From JANPLN01 sp043757265 (GTDB taxonomy: Bacteria > Bdellovibrionota > Bdellovibrionia > Bdellovibrionales > JAGQZY01): a stretch of 64,000 nucleotides of DNA. The notes beneath the pieces are model-generated. The model was given only the letters and a program-made list of their open reading frames with translations, searched no databases and had not been told where the DNA came from. The stretch spans positions 1-64,000 of the forward strand of contig JAYUQP010000066.1 in the NCBI GenBank assembly GCA_043757265.1, in the 5' to 3' direction. Within the stretch, counting starts at the first letter, position 1. Each line of letters begins with the position of its first letter. Below, one piece after another: positions 9,054 to 16,963 of the stretch. The translations under genes and the position numbers were made by a program.

Positions 9054-9371
9054 AAAAGTCCTCGAAGTGCCTTTGATTGGCGTTTGCTAAACTATTCGAA
9101 GAACTTGTATCACTAAAAGCCCATTCTAAACAGCGTTTTGTTCGTAATATAGGCAGAAATACAAAGCTCTCAGTTCCGGCGGCACAACGCACTTAAATTA
9201 ATGTGAGAATAGCAAACCTTCTGTGCTCAAGGATTCGTTATAAGACGGTCAAAACGATTTTATTATTTAATAGTGAACATGTCGGCGAGTTAACAAAGCC
9301 TAGGGTAGCTAACTTGTACGACATTCAACATGACATTGGAGCTCAACAAGTTTTAGAGCTCAACGAACTCT
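9054..9371. other. Intergenic gap without recognised gene
   Basis: Between the S4-domain gene and the SRAP gene. There is no reading frame with good support, no tRNA and no clear hairpin. Only a short direct repeat, GAGCTCAAC, occurs twice near the right end. The promoter of the S4-slyX-pseudouridine synthase operon should lie here, but no convincing boxes are seen. Confidence 0.5.
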
Positions 9372-10067
9372 CTACGTGTTAAGCTGTCCAGTAACACCTT
9401 TAAGTTTTCTATCAATTTCGTAATCTAATATTGGGCGAGTCATTTCGCTCTCTAAGTAATCGTAAGCTGCTTTTCCGTTTTTAAATTCAGAAAGCCATTT
9501 GATGCCGCTATCTTGTGAAAGAAATAAAGGCGAGCGATCGTGACCAATTTGTTTAATGTAGTCATCAGGATCGGTTGTAATTACGGCGAAGGTGGAAAGT
9601 ATTTCGCCCGTAGTATCTATCCAGTCGCTGTAGATGCCTGCGGCAAACAGCAAGCTATTTTCTTTTGAAGCAAATTTAACGATATGACCAGCGGCCTCGC
9701 CTTCGTGGCAAGATTCTTTGAAAGTATTCATGGGAACAAGGCAGTGAAACCTTGCAAAAGGTTCGCGCCAGGTGGGCACTTCGTAAATATGTTCAAGCCC
9801 CTTTCCTTCTTTTTGATTGGTTCTATTCATTCGCGCATTGTACGTGGCCCATTTTACTTTTGGAGTTTTTGCCCAAGCAGGCGTGAGTGAGTATCTTTTT
9901 GCAGTAAGAATTAAATTATCATTGTGGGCAACGATTACCGGAGCGTAAGTAAAAGGAAAGATGGATTCTTTGACATGTTGAAAAGGCGAAGCTTCGTCGA
10001 TTTTTAGCTGTTCAAAATATTTTTGCAGATCATTTTGGTCGGCGTGGAAGGTGTAGTTAGCGCACAT
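9372..10067 (-). CDS. SRAP domain protein (YedK/HMCES family), abasic-site DNA-protein crosslinker
   Basis: A 231-residue SOS-response-associated peptidase (SRAP). In studied members the cysteine left after removal of Met1 forms a thiazolidine crosslink with abasic sites in single-stranded DNA and shields them. The key residues are visible: Cys2 (MCANY), Asn77 (TYNARMNRT), Glu118 (FKES) and His176 (IGHDRSP). They correspond to the Cys2, Asn, Glu and His of YedK. The length is normal. It is divergent from the imuA-imuB-dnaE2 mutasome, so both sides of the 224-nt spacer serve damage tolerance. The start is fixed by the need for Met-Cys. Confidence 0.92.
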   Translation of the reverse strand: MCANYTFHADQNDLQKYFEQLKIDEASPFQHVKESIFPFTYAPVIVAHNDNLILTAKRYSLTPAWAKTPKVKWATYNARMNRTNQKEGKGLEHIYEVPTWREPFARFHCLVPMNTFKESCHEGEAAGHIVKFASKENSLLFAAGIYSDWIDTTGEILSTFAVITTDPDDYIKQIGHDRSPLFLSQDSGIKWLSEFKNGKAAYDYLESEMTRPILDYEIDRKLKGVTGQLNT

Positions 10068-10212
10068 TCAAGGAATATAACTGATGTGTGGTTGAAGGGC
10101 ACGGGCATCTGCTCGAGCCAAAGAAGTGCTTAATAAATAAGCAGAAGAGTAAGTAGAGCCAAATTTTTTTTAAGAGCAACGTTTCATTGGGGACTAGAAG
10201 ATCGAAGTGCCC

Positions 10213-10241
10213 TTGACTGAGGCACTCTCTGGCTTTTAACT
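10213..10241 (+). promoter_or_regulatory. Candidate promoter of the imuA-imuB-dnaE2 operon
   Basis: TTGACT at 10213-10218 and TTAACT at 10236-10241 with a 17-bp spacer. The -35 box is good and the -10 box is weak, as often seen in regulated promoters. The expected start of transcription falls inside the tandem repeat at 10244-10265. This was assigned by eye only. Confidence 0.4.
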
Positions 10242-10243
10242 GA

Positions 10244-10265
10244 TACCGTACATTTACCGTATATT
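10244..10265 (+). promoter_or_regulatory. Tandem 11-mer, candidate SOS operator of the mutasome
   Basis: TACCGTACATT followed directly by TACCGTATATT: two 11-bp units with a single difference, one helical turn apart, just after the candidate -10 box and 26 bp before the imuA start. Position and symmetry fit a repressor site. It only half matches the TTAC-N3-GTAA LexA motif that I recall for Bdellovibrio, so the regulator is uncertain. Confidence 0.5.
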
Positions 10266-10291
10266 TTAAAAGAATGACCAAATAAGGATCC

Positions 10292-10828
10292 ATGAACAAA
10301 GCAGAAGCCATTAAAAACCTCAGAAAACTCACGTCGTCTCCTGAAACTCTCGAAAAGGACTTTTGGAAGACACCAAATTTTTCACCAGGGATAGCCAAAG
10401 GATCACTCGTAGAACTTATGGGTAATGCGCGGACGGAGTGGCTATTAGAGCTTTTTAAACTTCATCAAGAGCCCTTTATCTTTTGGTGCGAGCGGGAAAC
10501 GGTGGCAAACCCCACCGCTATTCACCAGCGCGGGCTTTCACTCCATCGAATTAAGTTTATTAATACTTCAGGCGATCTTCAGCAGCCCCTGAGGCTGGCA
10601 CTAGAAAGTGGTCAGTATCCCTTTATCATTGCGCCCACAGTCTTTGACGAGGTGAGAATCTTTCAAAGGTTTCAGCTTTTGGCAGAAAAATCAAAAAGCA
10701 CTTTGTTTTTTTTAGCAAAAGAGCAATTCAACTCTGCGTGGCCCATCTCCCTGCAAATGGCAATTAATTTTTCAGACGAGGGACTGGATATCAATGTGAC
10801 ACGGCAAAAGCATGGGATGCCGGAATGA
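10292..10828 (+). CDS. imuA: ImuA-like mutasome accessory protein
   Basis: A 178-residue RecA-like protein placed first in an imuA-imuB-dnaE2 cassette. The segment GSLVELMGNARTEWLLELF (about residues 36-54) matches the start of ImuA/SulA-type RecA folds, but a true Walker A Gly-Lys-Thr is absent, so ATP use is doubtful. ImuA proteins help the damage-inducible ImuB-DnaE2 polymerase bypass lesions. It is shorter than many ImuA proteins. The start ATG at 10292 has AAGGA upstream. Its stop overlaps the imuB start by four bases (ATGA). Identification relies partly on gene context. Confidence 0.8.
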   Translation: MNKAEAIKNLRKLTSSPETLEKDFWKTPNFSPGIAKGSLVELMGNARTEWLLELFKLHQEPFIFWCERETVANPTAIHQRGLSLHRIKFINTSGDLQQPLRLALESGQYPFIIAPTVFDEVRIFQRFQLLAEKSKSTLFFLAKEQFNSAWPISLQMAINFSDEGLDINVTRQKHGMPE

Positions 10829-12147
10829 GAGTCGTCTGCATTTGGTTTCATAAGGCGACTCCCGTAAAGGAGATCGCCGACTATTTTTTGCGGCTCAGTC
10901 CGCAGATTGCCATTCGCGAAGAGCGGGCGATTTTTATTGAAATCGGCAAATGCAAAAGGTTGTATTCGGAACAAACTTTTTTGGCGCGCACGGCAGTTAT
11001 TTTACGTCGCACGTCCTGCGAGGGAACAGTAGCCGTCGGTCGAGATATTACAGATTCTCTGTGCCTGGCAAAGTTTGAAAAAGCCACCGTGGATGAGTTG
11101 CCTTTGGTGGCGCTGATGGATTTTGTCGACCCCTTTAACCGCGATGAGGTTTTAAAAAAAGCCATAGCAAAAATGGTGGGTACCTTTTCGGACCTCGGAA
11201 TCAAAACAATTAAAGATTTTAAAAAAATTCCGGTGGGAAATCTGATCGAAAGATTTGGAATTGTGGGTCGTTTTGCCCATCAACGAATAACAATAAGCGA
11301 TTTTGTCGGCTGGCCGCTGTGGCAACCAGACGAGGTGATTAGCGAAAAAAAAGATTTTGGATCTTTTGAGTTTTATGGCGAGCTTGAACCTATTCTTTTT
11401 GAATTAAAATCGCAGCTCGACCGCATTTTTTCAAGACTCTATGCCAGAAAGAAAAAAGCTATGGCATTAAAAGTCCAAATTACTTGCGAAAAATTTTCCA
11501 CCACTCCGAAGCCCATTCGAATTTTTAATTTTCAGTTTTTTGCTCCGCAAGGGTCTACCAAGGGAACATTGAAGATTTTAAAAGAGCGCTTATCTAAGGA
11601 ATTCGAAAAAGAGCCAGTGAGATCGCCCATTCAGAGCGTGGAGCTCACCGTAACTAAAACAGTTTATTACGAGGGAGGACAAAAAAATGTTTTCGACAAC
11701 ACCGAGGAGCAAGCCGAGCAGATTCACTCGCTTCATAATCAACTGATTGAGCTGATTGGCAAAGAAAATATATTTCAGGCCGAGCTTACCGAGGATCGGC
11801 GGCCAGAGCGCAGTTGGAAAAAAGTGTATGGCTCGCCGCATGTGGCTCAACAAAATGCGCCAAGCCTAAAGGGTGTAGTTCCCGAAAGGGCAACGTACCT
11901 TTGTCGTTATCCCATCAAAATCGAAGTCACCGCGGGCTATGTGCATATTAAAAAGAAAAAATATCGAATTTTAAAATGGAATAAAAATATCGAGCGTATA
12001 ACTGGCGGGTGGTTTGAAAAACCAGAGGCTGAAATCAAAAACACCTACGACCGAAATTATTTTCAAGTGGTGCTCGAAAATCATCAAAAGGTTTCGGTGT
12101 TTGAAACTCCGGCTCGGGATTTTTTTTTGCATGGCTATTACGGGTAG
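10825..12147 (+). CDS. imuB: ImuB, catalytically inactive Y-family polymerase-like subunit
   Basis: A 440-residue Y-family polymerase homologue. It begins MRVVCIWFHKATP, like other ImuB proteins, and lacks the DxD/SxDE catalytic carboxylates of active Y-family enzymes at the expected N-terminal places. It keeps the little-finger region (EPILFELKSQLDRIFSRL), and the C-terminus, RDFFLHGYYG, matches the ImuB tail. In other bacteria ImuB is the hub that joins DnaE2, ImuA and the beta clamp during mutagenic repair. It overlaps imuA by 4 nt and is followed by dnaE2 after 5 nt, which indicates one operon. Confidence 0.9.
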   Translation: MRVVCIWFHKATPVKEIADYFLRLSPQIAIREERAIFIEIGKCKRLYSEQTFLARTAVILRRTSCEGTVAVGRDITDSLCLAKFEKATVDELPLVALMDFVDPFNRDEVLKKAIAKMVGTFSDLGIKTIKDFKKIPVGNLIERFGIVGRFAHQRITISDFVGWPLWQPDEVISEKKDFGSFEFYGELEPILFELKSQLDRIFSRLYARKKKAMALKVQITCEKFSTTPKPIRIFNFQFFAPQGSTKGTLKILKERLSKEFEKEPVRSPIQSVELTVTKTVYYEGGQKNVFDNTEEQAEQIHSLHNQLIELIGKENIFQAELTEDRRPERSWKKVYGSPHVAQQNAPSLKGVVPERATYLCRYPIKIEVTAGYVHIKKKKYRILKWNKNIERITGGWFEKPEAEIKNTYDRNYFQVVLENHQKVSVFETPARDFFLHGYYG

Positions 12148-12152
12148 ATGCT

Positions 12153-15100
12153 ATGTATGTAGAGCTTTTTTGTAAATCAAACTTTTCTTTTTTGCGAGGA
12201 GCTTCAGATTCCCGCGAGTACATCCAGCGCGCGGTAGAATTGGGAATGCACGCTATTGGAATTAGCGATATCAATGGCGTGTACGGACTCCCTCGAGCGT
12301 ATGAAGTGATGCGCGACAATGCTCCAGGCTTTAAACTGATCTGCGGTGCCGAAATCACAGTGGCAGAGTATCCACCCATTACTTTGATTGCGCAAACGCG
12401 CGCGGCCTGGGGATTGCTTTGCCGAATTATAACCCAAGTGCATGCAGGAAAGGAAAAAGGCGAGGGGTCCATCACCTTGGACGAACTGCAGTTTCTCACC
12501 AGAAAGTTTGCAGGTTCAGACCAGCTAGTCTGCATTTTAAAGAATAATGAAAAAAATAATTTTCTTTTTTTAAAAAAGATTTTCCCCCAAAAACTATATC
12601 TAGCCCTTTGCCGTTACATCGACGGACTTGATGACGAGAGAAATGCTCAGGCCTATCGCTTATCAGACAGCTACGGCCTAGCGCTGGTCGCCACAAACGA
12701 TGTTCACTATCACGATCCTGCGCGGCGGCCACTTCAGGACTGTCTAACATGCATTCGCGAGGGAACAACGTTAGATATGGCAGGTTTTAAACTTTTTGGT
12801 AACGAAGAGCGCTATTTAAAATCACCACTGCAAATGGAAATTATTTTCGAAGATCTGCCTGAAGCTTTAGAGGCCACTAAAGAGATTGCTCGAGGCTGCA
12901 CGTTTTGTCTTTCGGAACTTAAATACAATTACCCCAGGGAGGCGGTGCCAAAAGGTCATTCGGCAAAGAGCTATCTTCGCGATTTGGTTCTTGAGGGGGC
13001 CAAGAAAAGATACAAAGGATTTATTTCAAACCAGGTGGATAGACAAATTCGTAAAGAATTGGATTTTTTCGCAAAACGCGGCGAGGAGGATTACTTTCTT
13101 ACGATGCACGACATTCTTAAAGAAGCGCGCGAAAAGAAAATTGTATTTCAGGGCAGGGGATCTGCCGCAAGTTCCATTGTTTGTTATGCCCTCGGCATCA
13201 CAGCCGTCGATCCCATTGCAAACAATTTACTGTTTGATCGTTTTGCCAATGTGGCCCGTAAAGATCCGCCAGACATCGATGTGGATTTTGAACACGAGCG
13301 CAGAGAAGAAGTGATTCAAGGAATTTTTACCAGATACGGACGGCATCGCGCGGGAATGGTGGCGGCCATCCATACCTACAAGGATGCAGGCGCCTTTCGC
13401 GAAATTTGCAAAGCCATTGGGGTGGAGGTTGGCACGCTTAAAGCCGACGTCGTGCGCGAGCGTTTTACCGAGCTTGCGCGAGAGTACGCAAGCCGAGGGA
13501 TTTTTGTTGGTACGCTCACCCAGGAGATTGCAAACTTTCCCAGGCACATTGGCACTCACTCAGGAGGCTTTGTCATTACCGACGAGCCCCTAGTGGAAAC
13601 TGTTCCTATCGAACCTGCCGCTATGGACGGGCGCACTATTGTTCAGTGGGACAAACATGATCTTGAAACTTTAGGTATGATGAAAATTGATATTTTATCC
13701 ATTGGCTTTCTTACGGTGATTCGAAAAGCCACCGAGTTAATTGGTATGGACTGGCAGGATATTCCGATCAGTGATGAAGCGACGTATAAGTTGATACATA
13801 AGGCTGAGACAGCCGGGTGTTTTCAAATTGAGTCCAGGGCGCAAATGAGTTCGCTTCCGCACACCCGGCCTAGCCATCCCTATGAGATGACAATTCAGGT
13901 GGCGCTCATTCGCCCCAGTATGAGTAAGGGGGGGATGAGCCGCGCGTACCTTAAGCGCCGAGACGAGGCCAAGCGAGGCCGTCCTTTTACAAGTGGTAAC
14001 GCAGCCATGGATAAAATCTTGGTGCGAACACATGGGGTAGCGATGTTTCCAGATCAGATCATGCAAATGGCCATGGATGTGTGTGGGTTTTCGTCGGCCG
14101 ATGCGGATCAACTCCGCCGGTCGCTGGGAAAAGAGCGTAGCGCCTCGAGTGTAGAGAGCCAAGGTGTAAAAATGTATAAGGCACTATTAGAAAAAGGAAT
14201 TAAGGAGGAGCTGGCTCGAGATATTTTAAATCGCACTCAAGGCTTTGCAAGTTACGGGTTTCCCGAAGCCCATGCTGCCTCCTACGGTTCACTCGCATTT
14301 AAGTCGGCGTATTTAAAAACTCATTATCCCGCAGAATATCTTTGTGCGCTGATCAATTCGCAGCCCATGGGATTTTATCATGTGGATTTTTTAATCAACG
14401 AGGCGGTGAGAAACAGCGGAGTTACAGTTTTGCCCATTCATCCTCATGTTTCGGTATGGGATGCGCTCATGGAGGGCCCAAAAACCCTCAGGATGGGATT
14501 TAGAAACGTTCGCAAAATTCGCGAAGAGAATGTTTTAGAGTTGGTCAGCGAGCGCAAAAAGCGACCTTTTCAGTCCATCGAGGATTTTATCGCACGCACA
14601 CATTTTGATCGTGAGGTTTTAAGTAACCTCACCATTGCCAATGGCTTTGAATGCTTTGGCATCGATCGGCGCCATTCTTTTTGGAAGTCGCTGGAATTTA
14701 AAAATCTACTGGGGCGGCATAAGCCTAGTAATCAACTAAGCCTGTTTGATGAGTCCCTTGAGCTCGCAGAAGAAGCGCCGATTTTTGATCCAATGACAAA
14801 ACTAGAAGAAGCGGTGATTGACTACCGTGTTACCGGTTACAGTTTGCAGGGAAGTTTGATGAAGCTTTTGCGGTTAGAGCTTCCACATTTGCCATCGATG
14901 CACTCAAAACTTTTAAAGACCATAAGTAAAAACAAAACAGTCTCGTTTCCGGGAATTCTTCTTGTTGATCAGCGGCCACCTCCCGCCAAAGGATTTGGAT
15001 TTATCACTTTAGAAGACGAATTTGGAACTATTGATTTAGTTTTACGGCCCGAAATTTATGACGCCTATAAAAAGATATTTAGATCGTCGCGGTTTTTGAT

Positions 15101-15239
15101 CGTGGATGGCAGGCTTCAACGTTACGGTGATCAAATTACAATCTTAGCCGACAAAATCACATCATTTGCCCCCACACCAAAAACGCGAAGTCATCAATCA
15201 ACCCCGCGCATGCTCGATCGCTTGGATTGGATGATGTAA
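12153..15239 (+). CDS. dnaE2: Error-prone DNA polymerase DnaE2 (ImuC)
   Basis: 1028 residues, the normal size for DnaE2. The order is an N-terminal PHP domain (VELFCKSNFSFLRGAS, residues 3-18), a C-family polymerase palm with the catalytic motif PDIDVDFEHERREEVIQ near residue 372, a helix-hairpin-helix region and a C-terminal OB fold (VSFPGILLVDQRPPP, then GFITLEDEFG). It copies damaged templates with low fidelity together with ImuA and ImuB. The PHP metal motif usually reads HxH at residues 6-8 but here reads Phe-Cys-Lys, so any metal-dependent proofreading by this domain is probably lost. It is the last gene of the operon. Confidence 0.95.
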   Translation: MYVELFCKSNFSFLRGASDSREYIQRAVELGMHAIGISDINGVYGLPRAYEVMRDNAPGFKLICGAEITVAEYPPITLIAQTRAAWGLLCRIITQVHAGKEKGEGSITLDELQFLTRKFAGSDQLVCILKNNEKNNFLFLKKIFPQKLYLALCRYIDGLDDERNAQAYRLSDSYGLALVATNDVHYHDPARRPLQDCLTCIREGTTLDMAGFKLFGNEERYLKSPLQMEIIFEDLPEALEATKEIARGCTFCLSELKYNYPREAVPKGHSAKSYLRDLVLEGAKKRYKGFISNQVDRQIRKELDFFAKRGEEDYFLTMHDILKEAREKKIVFQGRGSAASSIVCYALGITAVDPIANNLLFDRFANVARKDPPDIDVDFEHERREEVIQGIFTRYGRHRAGMVAAIHTYKDAGAFREICKAIGVEVGTLKADVVRERFTELAREYASRGIFVGTLTQEIANFPRHIGTHSGGFVITDEPLVETVPIEPAAMDGRTIVQWDKHDLETLGMMKIDILSIGFLTVIRKATELIGMDWQDIPISDEATYKLIHKAETAGCFQIESRAQMSSLPHTRPSHPYEMTIQVALIRPSMSKGGMSRAYLKRRDEAKRGRPFTSGNAAMDKILVRTHGVAMFPDQIMQMAMDVCGFSSADADQLRRSLGKERSASSVESQGVKMYKALLEKGIKEELARDILNRTQGFASYGFPEAHAASYGSLAFKSAYLKTHYPAEYLCALINSQPMGFYHVDFLINEAVRNSGVTVLPIHPHVSVWDALMEGPKTLRMGFRNVRKIREENVLELVSERKKRPFQSIEDFIARTHFDREVLSNLTIANGFECFGIDRRHSFWKSLEFKNLLGRHKPSNQLSLFDESLELAEEAPIFDPMTKLEEAVIDYRVTGYSLQGSLMKLLRLELPHLPSMHSKLLKTISKNKTVSFPGILLVDQRPPPAKGFGFITLEDEFGTIDLVLRPEIYDAYKKIFRSSRFLIVDGRLQRYGDQITILADKITSFAPTPKTRSHQSTPRMLDRLDWMM

Positions 15240-15510
15240 GATAACTTGGTGTACTAAACCTAGGCGAGCAGTCGAAATCTTCTAATTAGAATAGGCCTAT
15301 CTATTCTCGGTATATGAAAAACAGATTCTTCAAATGTAACAAAAGCCCTCGAAAATCCAACTCCGAAGTCAATAAATACCGGTCGTGAATGAGTCGAAAC
15401 TACCGCTTTGAATGTCTATTAATGAGAAAATTTAAATTTTGATTAAGTTTTAGCCATCCTCACTTAAGTAAAGGTGATTTCAGCCGATAAATACCTTTTG
15501 GGGGAAACCT

Positions 15511-16890
15511 ATGAAATGGTCATTCAAACCACAGATTGCTGTCGCTTTCTCGCTGACTGTACTTCTTGTTTCTTTTCAAAACTGCGGGTCAAAATCGTTC
15601 AGCTCTAAAAGCACAGCGGCTTCTGCATCTGTAACTCCGCCAGATGCAATCGACGAAGACGGAATCGAAGAGGTCATCGAAGAGAGCTACGAAGATAGAA
15701 TCCAAAAACCGTTCTGTGGAAACGCAAATCTTGTTTCTTGCACCAAGAGAGGAACAGGATTTCCAGAGAGTCCATACGGAATAGACTCTATTGCCTGTTT
15801 GCAAACAATCCAGCAGGGAGTAGACTGTCATTACAAATTGATCAAAGATATTGACGCTAGTGTTACGGCAAGTTGGAGATCCGGAGACGGCTGGCAACCG
15901 ATTACGAGATTTAAAGGCACATTAGATGGACAAGGACATCAAATTTTAAACTTGAAGATACGGTACAGCCTTGGTGACTACTACAGTGTAGGGCTTTTTG
16001 GAACAACCAGTCTTGGCGCAATCATCAAAAATCTTCGCTTACAGAACGTTGATGTCTATGGTTTGAACGACGGAAAACGAGGTGTGGCCGCGCTAATAGG
16101 TTGGGCTAGCGGTACAAGGATTGATAATATTTTTGTTTCAGGACTCATCGAAGGCACAGACAATGTGGGTGGTGTAGTCGGCCGAGTAGATAGCATAGAG
16201 ATGAGCAATATTCATGCACGAACACATGTCAAAGCAATGGTTTCAGTTCGAGAAATTGACCTGGTAGCCGGGGGAATCGTTGGTGGTTTCGGCAGTAGAC
16301 TTCAATTGTCTAGATGCTCATTTGAAGGTAAATTAGAGGCAGCCTCAAATCAATATAGTACTGTGGTGGGAGGTATTGTTGGAGAACTGTTTAGTACAGA
16401 AGATGGTACTACAGACTCATCAAAAATCGAAAATTGTTATTTTGCTGGAGAACTTTTTGCCGAAGCCATCGAAGTTAGCAATTTGGGCGGTATCGCAGGC
16501 AGAATACATAATACAAGCATAAAAAATTCCTACGCGAACGCTCAACTGCGATCACAAAGTCGTACTATGCGCATAGGAGGGCTTGTATCTTCATTAGTCT
16601 CAAATAGTTCGATCGAGAATAGTTTTTTTGTTGGTGATATGAGTGCATCCTCTCAAAATGGCGCTTTGATTCAAAGAGCTGAAAATGGCACCCAAGCGCA
16701 AAATCTTTATTGGTTAAAAAATTCAACTGTGCCAACGAATCCGATTTACGTGCTCGAAACACAAGCGGTTCGAGATTTGACGGAGCTATTACAGCTAAGT
16801 GAATTTTTTAATTCGGGTGCCCGGCCTGTCTCAAATTGGGATTTTACGATTTGGAATCCATCAACGAATGCCTTACCTAAGTTAAGGTAG
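15511..16890 (+). CDS. Surface lipoprotein with GLUG-like repeats (FQNC lipobox)
   Basis: 459 residues. The signal peptide ends VSFQNCGSKSFSS, with a Cys that is probably lipidated, although Asn precedes it instead of the usual Gly or Ala. After an acidic linker come GTLDGQGHQI, VGLFG, GGVVGRV, AGGIVGGF and GGIVGEL segments alternating with NCYFAG-type strands. This is the pattern of GLUG repeats found in beta-helical adhesins. It is probably anchored in the outer membrane and exposed. GGGGGA lies before the ATG at 15511. The next gene, 73 nt downstream, encodes another FQNC lipoprotein. The ligand is unknown. Confidence 0.8.
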   Translation: MKWSFKPQIAVAFSLTVLLVSFQNCGSKSFSSKSTAASASVTPPDAIDEDGIEEVIEESYEDRIQKPFCGNANLVSCTKRGTGFPESPYGIDSIACLQTIQQGVDCHYKLIKDIDASVTASWRSGDGWQPITRFKGTLDGQGHQILNLKIRYSLGDYYSVGLFGTTSLGAIIKNLRLQNVDVYGLNDGKRGVAALIGWASGTRIDNIFVSGLIEGTDNVGGVVGRVDSIEMSNIHARTHVKAMVSVREIDLVAGGIVGGFGSRLQLSRCSFEGKLEAASNQYSTVVGGIVGELFSTEDGTTDSSKIENCYFAGELFAEAIEVSNLGGIAGRIHNTSIKNSYANAQLRSQSRTMRIGGLVSSLVSNSSIENSFFVGDMSASSQNGALIQRAENGTQAQNLYWLKNSTVPTNPIYVLETQAVRDLTELLQLSEFFNSGARPVSNWDFTIWNPSTNALPKLR

Positions 16891-16963
16891 ATGTATTGTA
16901 TATGTATGAAAAAAAAGCTGCAACTTCTAATAAATAGCGCATTGGATACTGTGGGGCACTTCG

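Noticed and set aside
12035..12535. 166-codon frame antisense to imuB and dnaE2
   Set aside because: Overlaps the strongly supported dnaE2 start and has no own signals.
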